Source: CAYMUL01 sp964393605 | Lineage (GTDB): Bacteria > Bacteroidota > Ignavibacteria > Ignavibacteriales > Ignavibacteriaceae | Length of the DNA stretch: 64,000 bases | NCBI GenBank assembly: GCA_964393605.1 | Contig: CAYMUL010000009.1 | Location: forward strand, 62,001-126,000 | Reading direction: 5' to 3' | Notes under the pieces: model-generated | Databases searched by the model: none | What the model saw: the letters and a program-made list of their open reading frames with translations, nothing else | What the model was told of the DNA's origin: nothing | Shown: one piece after another, positions 35,087 to 43,363 of the stretch | Numbering within the stretch: position 1 is the first letter of the stretch | Layout of the letters: each line of letters opens with the position of its first letter | Program-made: the position numbers and the translations under genes

Positions 35087-37294
35087 ATGAATCATCACGA
35101 CGAATCACATCTCTCAAAATCAGTTCAATACTTAAAAAGTGTAGGACCGAAACGCGCTTCTGCGTTTGAGAAAGTCGGAATAAAAACCGTCAACGATCTT
35201 CTATTTTATTTTCCGTTCAAATATTTAGATCGTTCTCATCTGCTTACGGCAAATCAAGCGTATGAATACGTGTTGAATGGCTATGACGGTGAAATTACAA
35301 TAATTGGAAAAGTGATCAGCAAAGAAAAAAGATTTGCAAAGAAAAAGGAAATTCTTTTAGTCGAACTTCGCGACGACTCGAATTTTTTTGAGTGCGTTTG
35401 GTTTCAAGGCGTAAAATATTTTAACGAAAGATTTCAAACAGGATTTTATTTCGCGGTTTCGGCGAAACCGACAATTTCAAAATTCGGCAAACTGCAAATG
35501 ATTCATCCCGACTTCGACAGAATTGCTGATGAGGAATCGCTCGATTTTTTTAATACGGGAAAGATTATTCCGTTTTACAGAATTCCGAAAGAATTGAAAG
35601 TGTACAATCTTGGCGAATTCAGTTTAAGAAAAATTATTAACTCCGCCGTCGAACAGTATTCGCAATTTCTTCCTGAAACTTTACCGATAGAGTTGCTTGA
35701 GAAAAATAATCTTCAGCCGCGAATAAAAGCGGTAAGAGAACTTCACTTTCCAACAGACACATCCGCTTCGCAACAAGCTTTGGAGAGATTTAAGTATGAA
35801 GAACTTTTCTATTTGGAAATTTTAGTTGCGCTTCGAAAAAGAAATTATAAAAAAACTCAAGACGGAATCTCATTTAAAATAAAATCAAATTTGATATCAG
35901 AATTTTTGAAAGTGCTGCCGTTTAATCTTACCGAAAGCCAAATTGAAGTTCTTCATGAAATCCGAACAGACATGGAAAAACTTGAACCGATGAATCGTTT
36001 GCTGCAAGGCGATGTGGGAAGCGGTAAAACAATTGTCGCGCTCATTTCGATGTTGATTGCCGCCGAGAATGATTATCAATCCGTAATTATGGTGCCGACA
36101 GAAATTCTCGCAGACCAACATTTCAGAAATATTTTTAATCTTCTTTCAAAGTTGAACGAGAAGGTTGAAAATAAAATCGAAGTCGGGTTATTAATCGGCG
36201 GACAAAAAAAATCTGAGCGGGAAAATATTCTTGAAAACATTTCCAACGGAAAATATAAAATTGTAGTTGGTACACATGCATTGTTCGAGCAAAATGTTGT
36301 ATTCAATAACTTGGGGCTTGTTATAGTTGATGAGCAACATCGTTTCGGAGTTGTTCAACGTGCGCGGCTATTGAATAAAGGAATTACACCCGACGTAATC
36401 GTTATGTCTGCAACTCCTGTTCCTCGCACACTTTCTTTAACAGTGTACGGCGATCTTGATGTTTCAACAATTACATCTCTCCCGAAAAACAGAAAGCCGA
36501 TTCAAACACACTTGCGCGGCGAATCTTCGCTTCCGAAAATTTATCATTTTATAATTGAGCAATTAAAAAATGGAATTCAATCTTTCATAGTTTATCCTCT
36601 CGTCGAAGAATCTGAAAAACTTGAATTGAAAGCGGCGGAAACTTTATACACGGAGTTGATCACAACATTTTTCAAAAATATAAATGTTGGAATGATTCAC
36701 GGAAGAATGAAGTGGCAAGAGAAAGAAGAAATCATGTTTGCATTCGCAAATAAAAAATTTGATGTATTGATTTCAACCACTGTTATTGAGGTCGGAATCG
36801 ATATACCCTCCGCGAACATTATCGTAATTAATAATGCGGAAAGATTCGGACTCGCGCAGTTGCATCAACTTCGGGGGCGCGTGGGCAGAAGCGATGTGCA
36901 AGCTCATTGCATTTTAGTAACAACCGATCACCTCGCATCAAAATCTTCGCAAATAAAAAGTGCTACGGAATATATATCCACTTCCGAAATAGAAAAGAAC
37001 AAATCTTTAATACGCTTGCAAACAATGGTTAATCACACTGACGGTTTTAAAATTGCAGAGACAGATTTAAAGTTGCGCGGACCGGGAGATATTTTCGGAA
37101 CACAACAAAGCGGCTTTCCTTCTTTGAAGTATGCGAATCTTGTTTTAGATCATGAAATAATTTTAAAAGCAAAAGTGGATGCATTCAATATTATTGAAAG
37201 CGATCCGCAACTGATGAAAGAAGAAAATAGAATCATCAGAAAGAATTTGATTGAACATTATTCTGAGAATTTAAAGTTCGCAAAGATTGCTTAG
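35087..37294 (+). CDS. recG: ATP-dependent DNA helicase RecG
   Basis: 735 aa, full length. Remodels stalled replication forks and Holliday junctions. N-terminal wedge/OB domain (VQYLKSVGPKRASAFEKVGI to about residue 270), Walker A LLQGDVGSGKTIVAL, DEQHRFGVVQR as the DExH box, SATPVPRTL motif III, and ISTTVIEVGIDIPSAN with QLRGRVGRSDVQ for motifs V and VI. It stands alone, with no clear promoter motif in the 71 nt upstream. Confidence 0.96.
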   Translation: MNHHDESHLSKSVQYLKSVGPKRASAFEKVGIKTVNDLLFYFPFKYLDRSHLLTANQAYEYVLNGYDGEITIIGKVISKEKRFAKKKEILLVELRDDSNFFECVWFQGVKYFNERFQTGFYFAVSAKPTISKFGKLQMIHPDFDRIADEESLDFFNTGKIIPFYRIPKELKVYNLGEFSLRKIINSAVEQYSQFLPETLPIELLEKNNLQPRIKAVRELHFPTDTSASQQALERFKYEELFYLEILVALRKRNYKKTQDGISFKIKSNLISEFLKVLPFNLTESQIEVLHEIRTDMEKLEPMNRLLQGDVGSGKTIVALISMLIAAENDYQSVIMVPTEILADQHFRNIFNLLSKLNEKVENKIEVGLLIGGQKKSERENILENISNGKYKIVVGTHALFEQNVVFNNLGLVIVDEQHRFGVVQRARLLNKGITPDVIVMSATPVPRTLSLTVYGDLDVSTITSLPKNRKPIQTHLRGESSLPKIYHFIIEQLKNGIQSFIVYPLVEESEKLELKAAETLYTELITTFFKNINVGMIHGRMKWQEKEEIMFAFANKKFDVLISTTVIEVGIDIPSANIIVINNAERFGLAQLHQLRGRVGRSDVQAHCILVTTDHLASKSSQIKSATEYISTSEIEKNKSLIRLQTMVNHTDGFKIAETDLKLRGPGDIFGTQQSGFPSLKYANLVLDHEIILKAKVDAFNIIESDPQLMKEENRIIRKNLIEHYSENLKFAKIA

Positions 37295-37383
37295 CAAGTT
37301 TCTCTCCAAAAAAAATTCTTCCGAAGAAAAAATTTCCTCACTCAAAAATTTTTTTTTCGTTGAAGAAGAATGAAAACATTTCG

Positions 37384-37413
37384 TTGACAAAAAAAAATTA
37401 ATAACTATATTTG
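37384..37413 (+). promoter_or_regulatory. Consensus Bacteroidetes-type promoter of the ATP-grasp/KamA cassette
   Basis: TTG at 37384-37386, exactly 19 nt spacer, TATATTTG at 37406-37413 followed by C. This is the best promoter match in the window, predicting transcription from about 37420. Confidence 0.8.
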
Positions 37414-37462
37414 CACAAAAAATTGAAAGGAATTTTTTATTAGTTCATCTGAGTTTAAAGAA

Positions 37463-38518
37463 TTGAATGTCGCATTGACGTTTAACGTAAAACCTGATGA
37501 AGATTCTCTTACATCATCTACATCAAACGCTTCGCATCATCAACAAGCGATGTCATCGAAAGCGGTTGACACTTATGCCGAGTGGGATACTTGGGATACG
37601 GTCAATGCCGTTAAAGCCGCGTTGGAAGAATTCAACAGCGTAACGATGATTGAAGCAGATTTTTTTTCATTTGAAAAATTAAGAGACTCAAAACCGGAAA
37701 TTGTTTTTAACTTTGCCGAAGGTATCAACGGCGCAAGCAGAGAGGCGCAGATACCGGCGATGCTTGATATGTTGAACATTCCATACACCGGCTCCGACCC
37801 GGCTACTCTTTCAATTTGTTTGGATAAAGCACGAGCCAAAGAAATTCTTACCTACTACGGAATACCAACCGCAAAATTTTTTGTCGTTACTTCTCCTGAA
37901 GAAGCCAACGATATTCGTCTCCCTTTTCCGTTAATCATCAAACCAAATTTAGAAGGTTCAAGCAAAGGAATTTTTTCATCTTCTTTTGTAACAAACAAAG
38001 AAGAATTAAAAAGAGAAGTTGAAAGAATTCTTTTTGAATACAACGAGCCGGCATTGATTGAAGAATTTTTACCCGGCAGAGAATTCACCGTTGCACTTCT
38101 CGGAAACGGAAGTGATGTTGAAGTTCTTCCTTTAATTGAACTCAAATACAACAGCTTCCCGGAAAATTTTATTCCGATCTATTCTTACGAAGCAAAGTGG
38201 ATTCTTGACACGAGTGAAAATCCTTTAAATGTTTTTTCATGCCCAGCACAAGTTGATTCTGCTCTTGAAGAAAAAATCAGAACTTTATGCGCGAGAACAT
38301 TCAACGTTCTTCGATGTAAAGACTGGAGCAGAATTGATGTTCGCATTAATAAAAACGGTGAGCCATGCATTATCGAAGTGAATCCGTTACCCGGAATTCT
38401 TCCGAACCCGAACGATAATTCATGCTTTCCGAAAGCGGCGCGAACTGCCGGCTACAACTACACAACGATGATTAACAAAGTGCTTCATTGCGCGGCGAGA
38501 CGATATAATATTCTATGA
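37463..38518 (+). CDS. ATP-grasp ligase of the D-Ala-D-Ala ligase superfamily (first of pair)
   Basis: 351 aa from TTG 37463. A strong AAAGGAA site at 37426-37432 instead fits an in-frame ATT at 37439, which would add 8 residues; the true start is unsettled. ATP-grasp features: central domain with LIIKPNLEGSSKGIF (K160), the EE pair 200-201 in IEEFLPGREF, and metal ligands D292, E305 and N307 in RIDVRIN ... CIIEVNPLPG. The fold is that of Ddl, joining two amino acids or a peptide through an acyl phosphate, but the pairing with a second ligase, a GNAT and a lysine aminomutase suggests a dedicated pathway rather than peptidoglycan. Overlaps the next gene by ATGA. Confidence 0.85.
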   Translation: MNVALTFNVKPDEDSLTSSTSNASHHQQAMSSKAVDTYAEWDTWDTVNAVKAALEEFNSVTMIEADFFSFEKLRDSKPEIVFNFAEGINGASREAQIPAMLDMLNIPYTGSDPATLSICLDKARAKEILTYYGIPTAKFFVVTSPEEANDIRLPFPLIIKPNLEGSSKGIFSSSFVTNKEELKREVERILFEYNEPALIEEFLPGREFTVALLGNGSDVEVLPLIELKYNSFPENFIPIYSYEAKWILDTSENPLNVFSCPAQVDSALEEKIRTLCARTFNVLRCKDWSRIDVRINKNGEPCIIEVNPLPGILPNPNDNSCFPKAARTAGYNYTTMINKVLHCAARRYNIL

Positions 38519-39576
38519 GTTCTAACTCTCACATATTGATTTGCTATAATGCACCGCTATCAATTTATCCGGTTTATAACGGAAAGCCCTCTTCGTTTTT
38601 AAATCCGGTGGATGATCTTTCCGAAAGTAGTTTTGTAAAAGAGCTTGAATATATCGGCGGAGTTTTGCAAAAATATTTTTCCCGCGTAAGTTTTCTTAGC
38701 ATTACAAAAAGTATTTCGCAGGCAGTTTCTGAAATCAACCGCATTAATCCCGATGCAATATTTAACCTTGTTGAATCTGTCGAAGGTGTTTCCTCATTCG
38801 AAGCATATTTTACCGGTTTATATGATTTGCTCGAAGTTTCTTACACAGGCAATTTACCTTACTGTTTGACCAACTCGCTCGATAAAGAATATACCAAACA
38901 AATTTTACGCGCGCATGAAGTCCGAACTCCAAGTTCATTACTTCTAAAAGTTTCTGACGAATTGAATAGAAAAAAATTTAAGCTAAACTTTCCGGTGATT
39001 GCAAAACTGATTAGAGAAGATGCAAGCATTGGCATTTCGGAAAATTCTGTTGCGGAAAATTTTTCTCAACTAAAAAAACAAATTCAATTTCTTAAAGAAA
39101 CTTATAAACAAGAAATAATCATTGAAGAATATATTGAAGGGAGAGAATTTAATATTGCCGTGCTCGGCGAAAAAGTTTTGCCGATCTCCGAAATTAGTTT
39201 TAAAGGACTTCCCACTTCACTGCCTAAAATTGTAACGTATGAAGGGAAGTGGATCGAGAATAGTGTTTATTACAATCACACTGCACCGATTTGTCCTGCA
39301 AAAATTTCCGCAAAGGTTAAAAAAGATTTAAACGAAATAGCAATCAACGCATTCAATGCTCTCGAATGTCGCGACTATGCGCGCATCGATGTAAGATTGG
39401 ATTCTTCAAACGTTCCTTATGTAATTGAGGTGAATCCAAATCCTGATATTTCACGCGACTCAGGTTTCGCGCGCGCCGCTAAAGCCGCCGGAATAGACCA
39501 TGATGAATTATTGAGAACAATTGTCTCTTTCGCTCTCAACAGAAAAATTTATGATTCGAAAAATAAAGCAGTCTGA
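38515..39576 (+). CDS. ATP-grasp ligase of the D-Ala-D-Ala ligase superfamily (second of pair)
   Basis: 353 aa, paralogous in layout to the preceding protein but clearly diverged. Seen: FPVIAKLIREDASIGIS as the ATP-binding segment, IIIEEYIEGREFNIAVLG, and metal ligands D292, E305 and N307 in ARIDVRLD ... YVIEVNPNPDIS. The shared region SYTGNLPYCLTNSLDKEYTK resembles the Ddl substrate-loop neighbourhood. Likely makes an amide bond to a small amino substrate; substrate unknown. Overlaps upstream by ATGA and the GNAT gene by 26 nt. Confidence 0.85.
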   Translation: MSSNSHILICYNAPLSIYPVYNGKPSSFLNPVDDLSESSFVKELEYIGGVLQKYFSRVSFLSITKSISQAVSEINRINPDAIFNLVESVEGVSSFEAYFTGLYDLLEVSYTGNLPYCLTNSLDKEYTKQILRAHEVRTPSSLLLKVSDELNRKKFKLNFPVIAKLIREDASIGISENSVAENFSQLKKQIQFLKETYKQEIIIEEYIEGREFNIAVLGEKVLPISEISFKGLPTSLPKIVTYEGKWIENSVYYNHTAPICPAKISAKVKKDLNEIAINAFNALECRDYARIDVRLDSSNVPYVIEVNPNPDISRDSGFARAAKAAGIDHDELLRTIVSFALNRKIYDSKNKAV

Positions 39577-40024
39577 CAGAGAATTTATTTTTAATATGCT
39601 ACACAGAATAAAAGAATTCAATAACGATGATGTGCAAGTTGCTATGGAGCTTGTTGATACAGCATTAATAAATCCGCAGCAAACAGATTATAATTTCTTT
39701 GTTTATGATGAAGATGAAAAAGTAGTCGGATATCACTGCACGGGCAAACGACCGTTAACAGACGGCGTTTATGATTTGTACTGGATTGTCGTTGATCCCG
39801 ATAAAAGCGGAAGAGGAATCGGTAAAGAACTTTTACGTCATTCGGAAAATTTTGTAAATGCAAACAATGGAAGATGGTTATTAATTGAAACCTCTTCAAA
39901 AGAACTTTATGAAAATACTCGCAACTTTTACATAAAGAACAACTACGAACTTGTTTATTCGATAGATGATTTTTATAAAAAAGGCGAATCAATTTTTGTT
40001 TATGGAAAAAAATTTCTTAACTAA
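39551..40024 (+). CDS. GNAT-family N-acetyltransferase
   Basis: 157 aa from the ATG at 39551 within the second ligase gene. The acetyl-CoA-binding motif A is VDPDKSGRGIGKELLRHSE, and the C-terminal part (TRNFYIKNNYELVYSIDDFYKKGES) is a standard GNAT ending. In methanogens a GNAT (AblB) acetylates beta-lysine made by the aminomutase AblA, so a beta-lysine or beta-lysyl amine is a reasonable substrate here; this rests only on context. Followed by kamA after 15 nt. Confidence 0.85.
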   Translation: MIRKIKQSDREFIFNMLHRIKEFNNDDVQVAMELVDTALINPQQTDYNFFVYDEDEKVVGYHCTGKRPLTDGVYDLYWIVVDPDKSGRGIGKELLRHSENFVNANNGRWLLIETSSKELYENTRNFYIKNNYELVYSIDDFYKKGESIFVYGKKFLN

Positions 40025-40039
40025 AAAAAGGGAAGATGT

Positions 40040-41197
40040 ATGGAACTCTGGCAACAGATGATCCGGGACAGTGTTCACACTGTCGAACAACTTGTTGAAC
40101 GATTTGGATTAGACAGAAAAGAAGCCGAATCTTTACAAGAATTTTTTCAAGTAAGAATCAATCCTTATTATCTTGGTTTGATTCGTTACCCTGGCGATCC
40201 GATATGGATGCAATGCGTACCCGACATCAAAGAACTTCACGACTTTGATGCATCGGATGATCCATTGCTCGAAGATGCGATGAGCCCCGTTCCGAACATA
40301 ACGCATCGTTATCCGGATAGAGCATTATTCCTTACAACTTCTCAGTGCGGATTGTATTGCAGATTCTGTACTCGAAAAAGGAAAGTCGGCGACAGCGAAA
40401 AAATTTCGATGAAAGGATTGGAACAAGCTTTCAATTATCTCGAACAACACACTGAAATTCGCGATGTGATTTTATCCGGCGGCGATCCTCTGATGTTGAC
40501 AGATGTAATGCTTGAAAAAATTCTTCAACGCTTGCGACAAATTCCACACATCGAAATCATTCGGCTCGGATCTAAAATGCCATGCGTACTTCCTCATCGA
40601 ATTACAGACAAGCTTTGCAACATGTTGAAAAAATATCATCCGATTTATCTCAACACACATTTCAATCACCCGTGGGAAATTACACCGGATAGTTCACGCG
40701 CATGCGAAACGCTTGCAAACGCGGGCATTCCAGTCGGTAACCAAATGGTGTTGATGAAAGGTGTGAATGACGATCCCGCAACCGTAAAAGAGTTGATGCA
40801 AAAATTATTGAAGATCAGAGTTCGCCCTTATTATATGTACATGGCAGACGAAACTAAGGGTGCCAATCATTTCAGAACGTCGATTGAAAAAGGATTGGAG
40901 ATAGTAGATAATTTGCGCGGATGGACGAGCGGGCTCGCTGTTCCTCACTTCGTAATCGATGCGCCGGGCGGTGGCGGAAAAATTCCGTTGCTACCAAACT
41001 ACGTTGTTCATCATGATGAAGAGAGAATTATTCTTCGTAATTATAAAAAGAATCTTTTTGTGTATAAGAATAATTCAGAGTACGGAAAGAAGAAAACAAA
41101 AACCGCAAAGAAAAATTCCGGTATTGCCGCATCACAAAAGAGAACCCGAAAAGCGATTCCCGCAGTCAGAAAAATTGTTGAACCGGAATTAGTGTAA
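40040..41197 (+). CDS. Lysine 2,3-aminomutase-like radical SAM/PLP enzyme (KamA family)
   Basis: 385 aa. Radical SAM cysteines C103, C107, C110 in CGLYCRFCTRKRKVG; PLP lysine K314 in IDAPGGGGKIPL. D270 (in YMADETKGANHFRT) and D307 (in VIDAPGGGGK) correspond to the two aspartates that hold the lysine epsilon-amine in clostridial lysine 2,3-aminomutase: the 37-residue spacing between them and the 7 residues to the PLP lysine are the same. This favours L-lysine to beta-lysine chemistry. The last 40 residues form an unusual Lys/Arg-rich tail. AAGGGAAG precedes the ATG. No epmA is near, so an EF-P role (EpmB) is less likely. Confidence 0.88.
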   Translation: MELWQQMIRDSVHTVEQLVERFGLDRKEAESLQEFFQVRINPYYLGLIRYPGDPIWMQCVPDIKELHDFDASDDPLLEDAMSPVPNITHRYPDRALFLTTSQCGLYCRFCTRKRKVGDSEKISMKGLEQAFNYLEQHTEIRDVILSGGDPLMLTDVMLEKILQRLRQIPHIEIIRLGSKMPCVLPHRITDKLCNMLKKYHPIYLNTHFNHPWEITPDSSRACETLANAGIPVGNQMVLMKGVNDDPATVKELMQKLLKIRVRPYYMYMADETKGANHFRTSIEKGLEIVDNLRGWTSGLAVPHFVIDAPGGGGKIPLLPNYVVHHDEERIILRNYKKNLFVYKNNSEYGKKKTKTAKKNSGIAASQKRTRKAIPAVRKIVEPELV

Positions 41198-41199
41198 AA

Positions 41200-41709
41200 C
41201 TAATTCGATTGTAAAATCGCGAGCAAATCTTTTTCTAAAGATGCTTGTGGAGTTTCCACAATTCTACCGATTTCTTTTTTATCGCGATAAACAATTATAG
41301 TTGGAACGAATTGAATATCGAGTTCATCGACATTAGCATCTTCAGTTTTTTTGCTTCTGTCCACCATCAAAAGTTCGTATTTCTCCGCCGGAAATTTTAT
41401 TTGGTCGAGAATGAACATTAGCGAAGGCAAATGTGTGCGCGTATCCGAACACCAACTTCCTCCCACAATTTTAATAAAGATATTTTCCTTATTGATTGTT
41501 GTGAGTTGTTCAAGTGCATCGAGATCAACTTCCGTATTTTCATATTGAGTATAGAACCAGCCGGCGAATGATGTATCTTTGAATGCAGTTCTGTCGCAAT
41601 ATCCCACTAACATTTGCTTGCCGGATTTTTCATCGATTGTTTGTTTGTTCAATTGCTGTCCGTTGCACGAAAAAAATATTAGCGAAAGAAAAAAAATAAT
41701 GTATTTCAT
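41200..41709 (-). CDS. Thioredoxin-like lipoprotein with a single active-site cysteine
   Basis: 169 aa from the ATG at 41709, with AAAGGA upstream (a longer frame to 41748 runs into nadK). Signal peptide and lipobox LSLIFFSC give a lipoprotein. The thioredoxin-like fold shows VGGSWCSDTRTHLPSLMFIL, where the usual CXXC reads CXXT, and the cis-proline region is QFVPTIIVYRD. Likely a periplasmic monothiol protein; partner unknown. It ends the long minus-strand run, convergent with kamA (2 nt). Confidence 0.8.
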   Translation of the reverse strand: MKYIIFFLSLIFFSCNGQQLNKQTIDEKSGKQMLVGYCDRTAFKDTSFAGWFYTQYENTEVDLDALEQLTTINKENIFIKIVGGSWCSDTRTHLPSLMFILDQIKFPAEKYELLMVDRSKKTEDANVDELDIQFVPTIIVYRDKKEIGRIVETPQASLEKDLLAILQSN

Positions 41710-41711
41710 AT

Positions 41712-42596
41712 CTATCCTTTGTTGTTGCTTCTGATATCTGCGCCCCAAAATAATTTTTTTCTTAGAATAGAAAAATAATCGACGCTTGAAAGTTTAATTA
41801 ATTTAAGCGGCTTATCGCTCTTTCGAATTTGAAGAATTAGCGGAGATTTAAATTTGCAAACCCGCTGACCATCCGCATTCACAAAAATATTTTTATGTTG
41901 TGAAATTATTTTCAAATCGATCGACTGTAAATCGGATACGACAAGCGGGCGAATTGTGAGACTGTGCGGCGAAATCGGGCTAAGTGTAATCACCCTTGAA
42001 TTCGGTGTAACAACCGGACCGCCTGCGGAAAGGGAATATCCCGTTGAGCCGGTTGGAGTGGCAACTATTATTCCGTCTGCCGAAAAATTGCTTACATAAT
42101 TTTTATCAACCGACAGTTCTATTTCAATCATCTTTATCCAATCCCCTTTATCAATCACGAGATCGTTAAAAGCAAAAAGTTTGTTTTCGATTTTAGAATT
42201 TACTTTTGCAGTTAGAACCATTCTCTCTTCAATAATAATTTTTCCGTTTTTTAATTCGGAAAGAAGTTGCGGAATACTATTACTTTCAACTTGAGTTAAA
42301 AATCCAAGTTTGCCGATGTTGATTCCGATAATCGGTTTAGAATATTTATGTGCGAGAAAAGCAGAGTTCAAAAGTGTGCCGTCTCCTCCGATTGAAATTA
42401 ATATGTCGCATTCTTTTGCAACGTCTTCAATTTCTTTATCCGTAACGAAGGGAACGAATGAGCGAGTTGACTTTGTGCGAACCAATTCACCCGCGAGCAA
42501 ATATTCGATTTTTTCTTCTTTACATTTTTTAATTAACGAAGTGATAACGCTGTTGACGCTTGATTTATCGGGGTTCCCGATGATTCCGAGTTTCAT
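41712..42596 (-). CDS. nadK: NAD kinase
   Basis: 294 aa. Phosphorylates NAD to NADP. Conserved GGDGT in ILISIGGDGTLLNSA (residues 70-74), KLGFLTQVE, and the NAD-binding ATPTGSTGYSLSAGGPVV. Overlaps the upstream glycosyltransferase by ATGA and is followed by the lipoprotein gene after 2 nt. Confidence 0.96.
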   Translation of the reverse strand: MKLGIIGNPDKSSVNSVITSLIKKCKEEKIEYLLAGELVRTKSTRSFVPFVTDKEIEDVAKECDILISIGGDGTLLNSAFLAHKYSKPIIGINIGKLGFLTQVESNSIPQLLSELKNGKIIIEERMVLTAKVNSKIENKLFAFNDLVIDKGDWIKMIEIELSVDKNYVSNFSADGIIVATPTGSTGYSLSAGGPVVTPNSRVITLSPISPHSLTIRPLVVSDLQSIDLKIISQHKNIFVNADGQRVCKFKSPLILQIRKSDKPLKLIKLSSVDYFSILRKKLFWGADIRSNNKG

Positions 42597-43363
42597 TGTA
42601 ATGTTCTATTCTTTTTATTCAATTCGCGGAGTTTGCAATATTTTGTAAAAACATAATTCGATGAGAATATAGCGAGTATCAATCCTTCGATTCCATCCAA
42701 AAAACCGAGACGAAGAAAATACATCTTTATAAAAAGAAATACAGGGCGGAGAACAATGTCATTTACCCCGACTTTCTTTTTCTTCTCAAACATTTCTAAT
42801 GCCGCGAGAGATGTGTAACGATTAAATTTGTTAAAGTAATGTTCAATATCGGGATCTGTAAAATGAAGCAGATCAAAATTCAATTTTCCGATTGATGAAT
42901 AACCGGTTAAACCTTCATGCACATGGTTTGCATTGAACGAAACTTTTTCTTTGTTGAAAAGCCGAATGACACGCGAAGGATACCATCCGCTGTGTTTAAT
43001 CCACTTCCCTAAAAAGTAAGCGCGGCGTGCGACTTCAAAACAATCAAATAAAATATTTGTTTCTTTCAAACTATTTAATTCTTCTTGAAGTTCAGTCGTC
43101 ATCTCTTCATCTGCATCAATCCAAAAAATATATTTGTTCGAAGTTTGACTGATCGCGAACTGTTTTGTTTGAGCGTATCCTTTCCATTCACAGAAAAAGA
43201 TTTTAACATTCGTAAATTTTTCAGCAATCTCTTTTGTAGAATCGGTTGTTGCAGAGTCAATAACCAAAATTATTTCATCGATACAATTCTGCAACGAAGC
43301 CAAACAACGACCGATATTTGTTGCTTCATTTTTTGCAATTGTGATTGAGGAAAATTTATTCAT
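42593..43363 (-). CDS. GT2 glycosyltransferase of the LPS core (WaaE/KdtX-like) type
   Basis: 256 aa. GT-A fold: SITIAKNEATNIGRCLASL, EIILVIDSATTDSTKEIA and the DxD site YIFWIDADEEMT. SGWYPSRVIRLFNKE and HVHEGLTG are typical of the WaaE/KdtX branch, which glucosylates the inner core heptose in LPS. Location between an O-antigen-ligase-like gene and nadK, downstream of msbA, supports a cell-surface glycan role. It overlaps its upstream gene by 8 nt. Confidence 0.85.
   Translation of the reverse strand: MNKFSSITIAKNEATNIGRCLASLQNCIDEIILVIDSATTDSTKEIAEKFTNVKIFFCEWKGYAQTKQFAISQTSNKYIFWIDADEEMTTELQEELNSLKETNILFDCFEVARRAYFLGKWIKHSGWYPSRVIRLFNKEKVSFNANHVHEGLTGYSSIGKLNFDLLHFTDPDIEHYFNKFNRYTSLAALEMFEKKKKVGVNDIVLRPVFLFIKMYFLRLGFLDGIEGLILAIFSSNYVFTKYCKLRELNKKNRTLQ

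Noticed and set aside
37295..37370. Terminator after recG
   Set aside because: AT-rich with several A and T runs, but no stable GC-containing stem could be drawn.
37463..39576. Annotating the two ATP-grasp proteins as the cell-wall D-alanine-D-alanine ligase (ddl)
   Set aside because: The fold matches, but two diverged copies in tandem with a GNAT and KamA, and EVNPLPG/EVNPNPD in place of the usual EVNTLPGMT, argue for another substrate. No murein genes adjoin.
40040..41197. EpmB, the elongation-factor-P-linked lysine aminomutase
   Set aside because: No epmA or efp gene is near, and the surrounding ligase/GNAT cassette gives a better context.
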